Position numbers and translations under genes: made by a program | Shown: piece after piece, positions 34,422 to 42,273 of the stretch | How positions within the stretch are numbered: the stretch's first letter is position 1 | Layout of the letters: each line of letters opens with the position of its first letter | NCBI GenBank assembly: GCA_019421365.1 | Contig: JAHZFJ010000013.1 | Span: 55,059-119,058, forward strand | Direction of reading: 5' to 3' | Length of the DNA stretch: 64,000 bases | Source of the DNA: Lachnospiraceae bacterium | Lineage (GTDB): Bacteria > Bacillota > Clostridia > Lachnospirales > Lachnospiraceae | Notes under the pieces: generated by a model | What the model saw: the letters and a program-made list of their open reading frames with translations, nothing else | What the model was told of the DNA's origin: nothing | Database searches by the model: none

Positions 34422-34988
34422 CTACAATCCTATATGTATATAATAATCCTCACGAAGTAAGCCATACCATGCAGCATCACAGACTCCTTGGTTGTTATAA
34501 TCTGATTGACGTAATGTTCCTTCATACAAAAGTCCACACTTCTCCATTACTTTACCAGAGTAGATATTCCTTGGATCATATCTGCACTCAACTCGATTTA
34601 CTTTCACTTCGTCCATGAAAAATCGAATTACTTCGTCAAAAGCCTCCGATGTTATTCCTCTATTCCACCATTGCCTACCTAAACAATATCCAATATGTAC
34701 AGATTCTACGTCCTCATCAAGGCGAACTGCTCCTATACCGCCTATTACTTGCCCTATCTCCTTTAATACAATACCCCAATTATAATTATTTATCTTTTCA
34801 TAACCATGTATTAATGAATCAATATACATTCTAGAAATGTCAGCTGACTTATGCGCAGGCCACATAAGGTATCTTGTGACCTCTTCATCCTTCGACCAAT
34901 TTTCATACATTGCATTCACATCATCTTTTCTAAACTGACGTAATATTAATCTGCTTGTCTCTAGTGTTTTCGTCCCCATATGATCCAT
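34422..34988 (-). CDS. GNAT acetyltransferase, RimJ/RimL type
   Basis: A 188-residue protein of the ribosomal-protein N-acetyltransferase-like GNAT subgroup. LETSRLILRQFRKDDVNAMY at the N-terminus and GYCLGRQWWNRGITSEAFDEV (about residues 97-117) are typical, the latter binding acetyl-CoA, and VMEKCGLLYEGTLRQ follows. The ATG at 34988 lies seven bases after AAGGAG; the frame extends upstream without support. Substrate unknown; many members detoxify or modify small molecules rather than ribosomal proteins. Confidence 0.87.
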   Translation of the reverse strand: MDHMGTKTLETSRLILRQFRKDDVNAMYENWSKDEEVTRYLMWPAHKSADISRMYIDSLIHGYEKINNYNWGIVLKEIGQVIGGIGAVRLDEDVESVHIGYCLGRQWWNRGITSEAFDEVIRFFMDEVKVNRVECRYDPRNIYSGKVMEKCGLLYEGTLRQSDYNNQGVCDAAWYGLLREDYYIHIGL

Positions 34989-35204
34989 ATAAATTCTCCT
35001 TACATAAATTTTTAGTATCACAATTATACCATTTATTAACAATAAATAATATCTGAATTTTTGTAACTTCACATGATTTTAAATATCTAATTTCATCTTG
35101 AGTTCTTATCTTCTTTCGCTTATATTTAAGGCAGAAGCAAACATAGGCACCCGTTACTTTGCAATCTATGATACAATACCATTGAATTCAAGAGAGGATA
35201 GATT

Positions 35205-35465
35205 ATGAAATATATCAATGGTCAAGATTTTTTACCTACAGAATTATTAGATTTAATACACCGTGATGTACACTTTGGGAACTTCTTATTTGATCAAGGT
35301 ATTTTTTCTGGATATATTGACTTTGATTTAAGTCAGAGAAATATTAGAATCTATGATATCGCATACTTTTTATTAGGCCTTCTAGCCGATAAGGAATATA
35401 CTAAGCTTTCTGAGCAAAACTGGCTAATTATAGTACACGAAACAATTCGTGGTTATGAAGAATAG
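35205..35465 (+). pseudogene. APH-family kinase fragment
   Basis: An 86-residue open frame containing only the catalytic core of an aminoglycoside phosphotransferase-like kinase: LIHRDVHFGNFLF (HxDxxxxN), then GYIDFDLSQRNIRIYDIAYF (metal-binding DFD). Full-length members are around 300-340 residues; the nucleotide-binding N-lobe and the C-terminal helices are missing. A start and GAGAGGA ribosome site are present, so it may still be translated, but it cannot be an active kinase. It looks like the product of an internal deletion. The R2d hairpin follows 25 bases after the stop. Confidence 0.75.
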
Positions 35466-35489
35466 ATCATTGTAAATAACTATGAAAGG

Positions 35490-35537
35490 GTTCGGGTGTC
35501 AAAAGCCTCTCGCAAAACTTGCTTTTGACACCCGAAT
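35490..35537. repeat. R2 outer-arm hairpin, copy d (minimal form)
   Basis: Perfect 16-bp arms TTCGGGTGTCAAAAGC (35491-35506) and GCTTTTGACACCCGAA (35521-35536) with a 14-base loop. The arms are identical to the outer arms of R2b except for one base, with everything inside deleted. It may work as a terminator between two convergent genes. Confidence 0.85.
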
Positions 35538-35561
35538 CTGCTTTTAATTTTACTAGATTAA

Positions 35562-36506
35562 TTAGTCCGTTGATGTTCTATTTCCAATTTTGTGATTTTC
35601 TATATTTTCAAATATTTCTTTCACAGACATTGGTTTTCTACCTGTTAATGTTTCGAAATCATTTGTGCAGTTATTCATCTGTTCAAGACGAATTGCTCGT
35701 CCAAAAGTAACCATACCATCAGAACAGAATGGGAAATTCTTAGCCGCTTCTGCCCATTTTCCTTCTGTATTACGAGGCACACCTAGACCATCAAAGAATG
35801 CATACATTTCATCATCTGTTATACTATTGTAAGATACTTTTCTCCCAGTTGCATCACTAGCAATTTGTAAGAATTCTGAAATAGTAAGTGCTTGTGGTCC
35901 ACTAATATAATAAACAACATTGTTGTCCCCAGCTCCTGCTGCTGCATGAGCAGCTGCCTCTGCACAATCATCTCTAGATATAAATGCCATATGGCCTTCA
36001 CCCATATTGTTAGATAACACACCATTTGTATTAGTGTAAGCTTCTTCAAATGCCGAAACCATTGCTTCTGCATATTGTGAATCTCTTAAGAATACATAAT
36101 TGATGTCCTGTTCTTTTATATATGCTTCTGTATATTTGTGATCAGTAACCTCATAAGTATCACATTCTTCAACACCAGCGCCAACAATTGAAGTATAGAT
36201 TAGTCTTTTAACGCCACAAGCTACAGCTGCATCAACTGCGTTCTTATGTGCATTCTTTCTTCTCTCTCCAACGAATGGCATAGATATTAATAATAATGTT
36301 TCTCCTCCTTGAAATGCTTCTTTTAACTGTTCTAAATCATTAAAGTCTGCATAACGAAGTTCTACACCTGTACCCTCATAATTCTTTAATTTTTCCTTGT
36401 TTGGACTTGTGAATATTAACTTATCTGCAGGTACTAATTCTAATATTCTTCTTGCCGCATAACCACCAAAATTACCATCTACACCTGTCATTATTATTTT
36501 TCCCAT
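35562..36506 (-). CDS. NmrA-like NAD(P)-binding protein
   Basis: A 314-residue atypical short-chain dehydrogenase of the NmrA/QorB group. The N-terminal Rossmann motif IMTGVDGNFGGYAARRIL binds NAD(P); LLISMPFVGERRKNAHKNAV and GVKRLIYTSIVGAGV follow. QorB-like members reduce quinones, others sense the redox state of NADP; the exact role is open. The ATG follows AAAGGAGC. It is divergent from the PucR-type regulator gene, with a palindrome between them. Confidence 0.85.
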   Translation of the reverse strand: MGKIIMTGVDGNFGGYAARRILELVPADKLIFTSPNKEKLKNYEGTGVELRYADFNDLEQLKEAFQGGETLLLISMPFVGERRKNAHKNAVDAAVACGVKRLIYTSIVGAGVEECDTYEVTDHKYTEAYIKEQDINYVFLRDSQYAEAMVSAFEEAYTNTNGVLSNNMGEGHMAFISRDDCAEAAAHAAAGAGDNNVVYYISGPQALTISEFLQIASDATGRKVSYNSITDDEMYAFFDGLGVPRNTEGKWAEAAKNFPFCSDGMVTFGRAIRLEQMNNCTNDFETLTGRKPMSVKEIFENIENHKIGNRTSTD

Positions 36507-36539
36507 AATGTTGCTCCTTTCATATTGCCATTTGTTTAG

Positions 36540-36559
36540 TATGTTATTAATTTAACATA
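36540..36559. promoter_or_regulatory. Candidate operator between NmrA-like and PucR genes
   Basis: Perfect inverted repeat TATGTTA-N6-TAACATA, 33 bases upstream of the NmrA-like start and 60 bases upstream of the PucR -10. Confidence 0.45.
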
Positions 36560-36620
36560 ATTAGTTTTTCAAAAAAACCATCAAAGAGTTCGATTTTATG
36601 CTCGTATATACAGCAAATTG

Positions 36621-36629
36621 TGGTATAAT
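36621..36629 (+). promoter_or_regulatory. Extended -10 promoter of the PucR-type gene
   Basis: TGGTATAAT, an extended -10 element (TGN-TATAAT), 24 bases before the ATG at 36654. No good -35 is visible, as expected for this class. Confidence 0.55.
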
Positions 36630-36653
36630 CAATTATTAGAAAGGTGGCTATTT

Positions 36654-38123
36654 ATGAAAGTAACGTATAGTGATCTCTTAGTATCTGATAAAATATTAAA
36701 CTTGGATATTCCTGTTGATGAATTGTTAGACATACAATACATAACAGCGAACACAAGCACAGTAAACAGTCCGTATGAACTTGTTTTAAGTAATGATAAG
36801 GATCTGTATATATTGAGTAACCCCTTATCTACTACCACCAAAAATCCAAGCTTTTCTTCTACGCTCTCGATCAGGGAATTACTTTTATTATTGAATCAGA
36901 GACTTTTGTATCTTCAACACTGGAGTAATACATTGCAACAATTTGTACTAGAAGAGAAATCTCTGCATGAATTGTTTTACCTTGGTTATGAAGAGATTAA
37001 ACATCCTCTTATCCTTTTTGATCAGACATTTAAAATCATTCAGACAAATGGTACAGAACCTCATCAAATTGAGCAAACAAATAGACCAGAGGATATATGG
37101 AGTAATACGAAAGAGCATGGTTATATCAGTAAGATATCTAAGGAAGATTTCGCTATCTATCAAGAACTTGAAAAAACGGGCTCGACAAATTGGTATTATC
37201 ATTCATCTTCTCCCAAGCAGTACCCTTCTTTTTTGGTGTACAAAATCAAAATAAACAAAGACATAAGTTTTTACTTACATGTTATGGATCCCACTGGTGA
37301 ACTAGAAAAACCTCGTCCATTTATGATAAGCGAATTTGTTAAATTTCTAACCTTATGGTTAAAAAGTTCAGCATACCTAAAAGAGCATTATACAAATCCT
37401 CTACTTTCTGACTTATTGAATAGTACTCTTACTAAGGATGAGTTAATCCATCGAGCTAACTATCTGAATTGGGATCTATCATTGAAATATAGTATTTGCG
37501 TGATCAGTTCTTCAAGCTATCGCATTTCGTATAAGCAAGAAAAATTTTTTACTTCAACTTTCAAACAAGCTGGGATTTTCTTCTCTTATGTAACCTTTGA
37601 AAACCATTTTCTTGTTTTATTACATTCGCAAGAGTTAAATTATTTGAATCAATCCATTTTTCCAAAATTATTAAGCTATCTTGAAGATAATAGTTTAAGA
37701 ATTGGGATAAGTGATGAATTAGAGAACTTATTAGAGCTAAAGAAATATTACACGCAAGCTCGCAAGGCTTGCCATTATGCTCTATACAATGACAATCAGT
37801 TAATTGTTCGTTATGACTCCATTAAATTATATATGTTTTATGAATTTATGAAAGATTTCGAAAAAGAACAGGGATTTATACCAGAGTATATTCAAACAAT
37901 AATTGAATATGATAATAAACATAAGACCAAGTATCTAGATACGCTTTTTACTTACTTTCAAGAAAACAAACAACAAACGTTAGTTGCCAATATTCTCAAT
38001 ATCAATCGTAGCACCCTTTTACATCGGCTGTCTCGGATTAAAGAATTATTTCAAATCGACCTTGATAGTAACGAAGTTCAGATAACGGTTTTACTTACAC
38101 AGAAAATACGAACAAACTACTAA
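36654..38123 (+). CDS. PucR/CdaR-family transcriptional regulator
   Basis: A 489-residue regulator. The N-terminal two thirds match the PucR-type sensory layout with a GAF-like middle region; the C-terminus is the PucR HTH_30 domain: TLFTYFQENKQQTLVANILN, then INRSTLLHRLSRIKELFQID. RKACHYALYNDN is the conserved GGDEF-like segment before it. The ATG at 36654 follows AAAGGTGG. It starts a three-gene run with the membrane protein (9 bases) and methyltransferase. Such regulators usually control neighbouring catabolic genes, but no obvious pathway is present here. Confidence 0.83.
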   Translation: MKVTYSDLLVSDKILNLDIPVDELLDIQYITANTSTVNSPYELVLSNDKDLYILSNPLSTTTKNPSFSSTLSIRELLLLLNQRLLYLQHWSNTLQQFVLEEKSLHELFYLGYEEIKHPLILFDQTFKIIQTNGTEPHQIEQTNRPEDIWSNTKEHGYISKISKEDFAIYQELEKTGSTNWYYHSSSPKQYPSFLVYKIKINKDISFYLHVMDPTGELEKPRPFMISEFVKFLTLWLKSSAYLKEHYTNPLLSDLLNSTLTKDELIHRANYLNWDLSLKYSICVISSSSYRISYKQEKFFTSTFKQAGIFFSYVTFENHFLVLLHSQELNYLNQSIFPKLLSYLEDNSLRIGISDELENLLELKKYYTQARKACHYALYNDNQLIVRYDSIKLYMFYEFMKDFEKEQGFIPEYIQTIIEYDNKHKTKYLDTLFTYFQENKQQTLVANILNINRSTLLHRLSRIKELFQIDLDSNEVQITVLLTQKIRTNY

Positions 38124-38132
38124 GGAGGCTTT

Positions 38133-38708
38133 ATGCTCGATATATTCTCATACTTTATAATTCCTGTTTACACAATATTGTTGGCTAGACAAGATAGCTT
38201 TTTTGATGCTAATCTATCTATCATAAGTTCTGACATTGCACACAAAGATGCCTTTATGCTATGGACTTTTATGATTGTAGCCTTTATCTATCTGATTCTT
38301 AGCAAAGTGATATCAAATCATAAGTTACGTTATAGAAAAGTAGATAATATCCTAGTAGTTGTTTCATGTGTACTTTTATTATTATCAGCTACAACTCCTT
38401 ACCATCCTGATTTAAATTTAGTAAAAGCAGAATTACATGTAGTGTTCGCATTTACCTCTACAGTGGTTTTACTTCTAGCTTTTTTACTAATTACTTGGGA
38501 ACTACGTAGTCTTGATAAAAAACAATACAATATATTCTTCATATCGGTCATTATAATTGGCTTCCTATCATTCTTTCTTTTTATCTATTTGGGAATGGTT
38601 ACAAGCTTCTTAGAAGTATTCATAACTATAACCAGTACACTTATGGCGAAGACATTATATGATCGTTCTAAGAAAAACGTGAGAGGATACGAATATGAAA
38701 GAAAATAA
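38133..38708 (+). CDS. Polytopic membrane protein, DUF998-like
   Basis: A 191-residue protein with five or six predicted membrane helices and short loops. It has the layout of DUF998 proteins: the loop SATTPYHPDLN between helices near the middle, followed by LHVVFAFTSTVVLLLAFLLI. No catalytic residues are known for the family. A strong AGGAGG precedes the ATG. It overlaps the methyltransferase by 14 bases, so the two are translated together. Confidence 0.65.
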   Translation: MLDIFSYFIIPVYTILLARQDSFFDANLSIISSDIAHKDAFMLWTFMIVAFIYLILSKVISNHKLRYRKVDNILVVVSCVLLLLSATTPYHPDLNLVKAELHVVFAFTSTVVLLLAFLLITWELRSLDKKQYNIFFISVIIIGFLSFFLFIYLGMVTSFLEVFITITSTLMAKTLYDRSKKNVRGYEYERK

Positions 38709-39426
38709 ATATGATAACGAAGATTTTTTTAAGAAATACAGTGAAATGAATCGCTCTATCAAGGGGCTTGATGGAGCAGGCGAATGGTCAGAATTAAAAA
38801 AACTGTTGCCTGATTTCAAAGATAAACGGGTTTTAGACCTAGGTTGTGGATATGGTTGGCATTGCATCTATGCTGCTGAACATGGTGCTAAAGAGACAAT
38901 TGGAATAGATATTTCTAATAAGATGTTAGCTGTAGCTAAGGAAAAAAGTGAAGGGCTGAATATTGAATATCATTGCCTCGCTATGGAAGATTTATCAATG
39001 GATTTTGGTAAATTTGACATCATATTAAGTTCTCTAGCATTCCACTATATTAAGGATTTCGAAAATTTAGTTCAAAATATTAGCAAGTGCCTTGTATCTG
39101 GTGGATACTTAGTCTTTTCAGTTGAGCATCCTATATTCACATCTTATGGAACTCAAGATTGGTATTATAGTGAAGATGGACAAATATTACATTTCCCTGT
39201 AGATAACTATTATTACGAAGGACAAAGAGATGCGATATTTTTGGGCGAACATGTTACTAAGTATCATAGAACATTAACAACGTATCTTAATACTTTACTT
39301 AAACATGAATTTGTATTAAAACATATTGTTGAGCCACAACCGCCAGAAGATATGCTCGACATACCTGGAATGAAAGATGAGATGCGACGTCCGATGATGT
39401 TACTTGTATCAGCACGTAAGAAATAA
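38695..39426 (+). CDS. Class I SAM-dependent methyltransferase
   Basis: A 243-residue soluble methyltransferase. Motif I is VLDLGCGYGWHCIYAAEHGA (about residues 47-66), followed by the acidic residue of motif II in IGIDIS, and DIILSSLAFHYIKD as motif IV. EHPIFTSYGTQDWYY in the C-terminal half matches the BioC/UbiE-like clostridial group acting on small molecules. The ATG lies within the end of the upstream membrane protein gene, showing coupling. Substrate unknown. Confidence 0.88.
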   Translation: MKENKYDNEDFFKKYSEMNRSIKGLDGAGEWSELKKLLPDFKDKRVLDLGCGYGWHCIYAAEHGAKETIGIDISNKMLAVAKEKSEGLNIEYHCLAMEDLSMDFGKFDIILSSLAFHYIKDFENLVQNISKCLVSGGYLVFSVEHPIFTSYGTQDWYYSEDGQILHFPVDNYYYEGQRDAIFLGEHVTKYHRTLTTYLNTLLKHEFVLKHIVEPQPPEDMLDIPGMKDEMRRPMMLLVSARKK

Positions 39427-39551
39427 TATTAAGTTAAGTCTAATTATCTGAAGTTATTAATTCCTTCTCCCCAAATAAAGTACAAGGTAGGAGAAACAAT
39501 AATACAAATACAAACTAAATACACATGATAGAATTAAAGGAGGATTTCATT

Positions 39552-40526
39552 ATGAAAGAATATCGTTGGGCTTCATTAGGCTGTGGAGTTATAGCTAATG
39601 AGTTAGCAATGGCAATGGAGAAACAGGGTAGAACTCTTTATGCTGTTGGTAACAGAACGCATGATAAAGCCGTAGAATTTGCTAAGAAGTATGGCATTGC
39701 TAAAGTATACGATGACATCCATGATATGTTTTACGATGACGAGGTTGATATCATCTATATCTCAACACCTCATAATACTCACATCTCTTATCTACTAGAG
39801 GCATTAAAAAACGGTAAGCATGTCTTATGTGAAAAGTCAATTACATTGAATTCAGAAGAACTCAGCAAGGCCGTGGAATTAGCCAAACAAAATAACGTAG
39901 TACTAGCGGAAGCAATGACAATTTATCATATGCCTCTCTATAAAAAACTCCATGACATTGTAAGTAGCAACAAATTGGGTCCTCTACGTTTTATCCAGAT
40001 GAATTTTGGTAGCTATAAAGAATATGATATGGCAAATAGATTCTTTAACCGTAATCTTGCTGGTGGTTCTTTATTAGACATTGGGGTATATGCCCTATCT
40101 TTTGTAAGATGGTTCATGTCAGAAAAACCAGACCAAATTGTATCACAAGTCAAATTCGCACCTACTGGTGTAGATGAGCAAGCAGGTATCTTATTAATGA
40201 ATCCTAAGCAAGAAATGGCTACCATTTCATTGTCTCTGCATGCCAAACAACCCAAACGTGGTATGGTTGCTTTTGATAAAGGATTCATTGAAATCTATGA
40301 ATATCCAAGAGCTGAAAAGGCTGTTATAACCTATACAGAAGACAATCACCAAGAAATTATTGAGATTGGAAAGACGAGGGACGCTCTAACCTACGAGGTT
40401 CTGGACATGGAAAAAACCATCTCCAAAGAATCCGATGAGATGCACTTAGACTATACTATAGATGTTATGGATATCATGACTTCAATAAGAAACGATTGGA
40501 ATATGAAATATCCAGAAGAAGAATAA
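39552..40526 (+). CDS. Gfo/Idh/MocA family oxidoreductase
   Basis: A 324-residue NAD(P)-dependent sugar/polyol dehydrogenase type. WASLGCGVIANELAMAM (Rossmann loop), YISTPHNTHISYLLEALKNG then KHVLCEKSI with the catalytic Lys of the EKP-like motif, here EKS, and GGSLLDIGVYALSFVRW are family signatures. The ATG at 39552 follows AAAGGAGG; the frame from 39525 is longer only by chance. Monocistronic by position; substrate unknown. Confidence 0.87.
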   Translation: MKEYRWASLGCGVIANELAMAMEKQGRTLYAVGNRTHDKAVEFAKKYGIAKVYDDIHDMFYDDEVDIIYISTPHNTHISYLLEALKNGKHVLCEKSITLNSEELSKAVELAKQNNVVLAEAMTIYHMPLYKKLHDIVSSNKLGPLRFIQMNFGSYKEYDMANRFFNRNLAGGSLLDIGVYALSFVRWFMSEKPDQIVSQVKFAPTGVDEQAGILLMNPKQEMATISLSLHAKQPKRGMVAFDKGFIEIYEYPRAEKAVITYTEDNHQEIIEIGKTRDALTYEVLDMEKTISKESDEMHLDYTIDVMDIMTSIRNDWNMKYPEEE

Positions 40527-40597
40527 TCACCATATTGACATTATACGAGCCTTTGTGCTAAAATGTCATAAAATAATTGAATATATTACTGACTTAC

Positions 40598-40675
40598 CCT
40601 TTATCGCCGGATAAAGGAATAAAGCGTCAGACTTCATATCGTAGGCCCGTGAAGATATGAAGTTCTGGCGCTTTT
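40598..40675 (+). terminator. Double hairpin with intrinsic terminator upstream of the MATE gene
   Basis: A first hairpin, CCTTTATC-GCCG-GATAAAGG (40598-40617), is followed by a strong second hairpin (40624-40671; arms GCGTCAGACTTCATATC and GATATGAAGTTCTGGCGC) and TTTTATTTT. It may just end the upstream transcript, but it lies only 40 bases before the MATE start and could be an attenuator. It matches no riboswitch class I know. Confidence 0.75.
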
Positions 40676-40714
40676 ATTTTATGTATCTAGGTTAGTATGA
40701 AAGGAAATGGTTTT

Positions 40715-42028
40715 ATGAACAACACAAAATATCTCAAAGAATTTGCGAAATATACTTCGCTAAACGTTCTTGGAATGATCGGTCTATCATGCTATATCTT
40801 AGCAGATACTTTCTTTGTTTCCAAAGGACTTGGTGCTAATGGTTTAGCTGCGCTAAATCTAGCAATTCCAATTTACAGCTTTATCAACGGAAGTGGCTTA
40901 ATGCTTGGTATGGGTGGTGCCACAAAGTACTCTATTTTGAAAAGTCAAGATAAAGAACAGGAAGCTAATCGAACATTTACAAATACGATTTTGTTTACAC
41001 TTGCATTAGCCCTTATCTTCTTCTCAATCGGTATATTCCTCTCTGGACCAATTACAAGCTTGTTAGGTGCAGATGAAGCAATTTATCAAATGAGTAAAAC
41101 CTATCTGCAGGTAATCCTGTTGTTTGCTCCTATGTTTATGCTAAATAATATATTATTGTGCTTTGTAAGAAATGATGGTGCTCCACAGCTTTCTATGCTA
41201 GCTATGCTTGGTGGCAGTATATCGAATATTATACTAGATTATATTTTCATCTTCCCATGTAATATGGGGATTTTCGGTGCTGTTTTTGCGACTGGCCTTG
41301 CTCCTATCATCAGTATGCTTATTCTCTCACCATATTTCTTTAAAAAGAAAAACCAGTTTCATTTTATTAAATGTAAACTTTCAATACAATTACTAGGAAG
41401 CATTATATCAAGTGGCTTACCATCACTGATTACAGAGGTATCTTCTGGTATTGTTATAATTGTATTTAACAAAATTATATTAAGTTTACAAGGAAATACT
41501 GGTATTGCAGCTTACGGTGTTATTGCAAATCTATCTCTTGTGGTAATTTCTATCTATACAGGTGTGGCTCAAGGTATTCAGCCAATCTTAAGTAGAAGTT
41601 ACGGTGCTAGAGATCAAAAGAACATTCAACAAGTTCTACGTTATGCTTTAATTACTGTGTTAGCTATTTCAGGAGCCGTTTACTTCACCGTATTTTTCGG
41701 TGCAGATCAAATCGCCAATATCTTTAACAGTGAACATAATACACTATTACAAAGTATTGCTGTTACGGGATTAAAGATTTACTTTACTGCTTGCGTATTT
41801 GCTGGATTTAATATTATCTTATCCGTTTATTTTACATCAACTGAGCATGCACGTCCCGCACATATAATATCCATCTTACGTGGATTTATAATTATTATTC
41901 CTATGGCATTTTTGTTATCCTCCATAGGTGGTATGACAGGGGTTTGGTTAACCTTCCCTACAACAGAATTCATTGTAGCCGTTATAGGACTTTTCCTATT
42001 CCTGTTATCTAAGAGAAAAACCAATTAA
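40715..42028 (+). CDS. MATE family multidrug/cation antiporter
   Basis: A 437-residue membrane exporter with 12 predicted helices in two homologous halves. GLSCYILADTFFVSKGLGANGLAAL and the paired motif in the second half, GNTGIAAYGVIANLSLVVI, are typical of the MepA-like DinF/NorM group in Clostridia. Export of cationic drugs coupled to Na+ or H+ is inferred from the family. I chose the ATG at 40715 (MNNTKYLKEF) with AAAGGA about 10 bases upstream over the ATG at 40697. Confidence 0.9.
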   Translation: MNNTKYLKEFAKYTSLNVLGMIGLSCYILADTFFVSKGLGANGLAALNLAIPIYSFINGSGLMLGMGGATKYSILKSQDKEQEANRTFTNTILFTLALALIFFSIGIFLSGPITSLLGADEAIYQMSKTYLQVILLFAPMFMLNNILLCFVRNDGAPQLSMLAMLGGSISNIILDYIFIFPCNMGIFGAVFATGLAPIISMLILSPYFFKKKNQFHFIKCKLSIQLLGSIISSGLPSLITEVSSGIVIIVFNKIILSLQGNTGIAAYGVIANLSLVVISIYTGVAQGIQPILSRSYGARDQKNIQQVLRYALITVLAISGAVYFTVFFGADQIANIFNSEHNTLLQSIAVTGLKIYFTACVFAGFNIILSVYFTSTEHARPAHIISILRGFIIIIPMAFLLSSIGGMTGVWLTFPTTEFIVAVIGLFLFLLSKRKTN

Positions 42029-42182
42029 GCTTAGTGACCTCTTTGCTTCTTTTGTAAATATATGATCTGTAGGTAATATATTGTTTGATTTGATATATTC
42101 TTCAAGAATATACTTCGTCTCCTCACTTGGAAACGCAGACAAACACAAGATACATATGAAAATCAGATGACTCAAACGGCAA

Positions 42183-42220
42183 AAACGGTAAAGCTAGTTT
42201 TTCAACAAGCTTTACCGTTT
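42183..42220. terminator. Bidirectional terminator, MATE / histidine kinase
   Basis: AAACGGTAAAGCT (42183-42195) pairs perfectly with AGCTTTACCGTTT (42208-42220) between convergent genes. Confidence 0.85.
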
Positions 42221-42273
42221 AATCAATTTTCTATAACTCTTTTCTCCGCCATCTAATCAAGTATTCTGCAAAT

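Noticed and set aside
35819..36073. 84-residue frame within the NmrA-like gene
   Set aside because: Out-of-frame shadow of a conserved reading frame.
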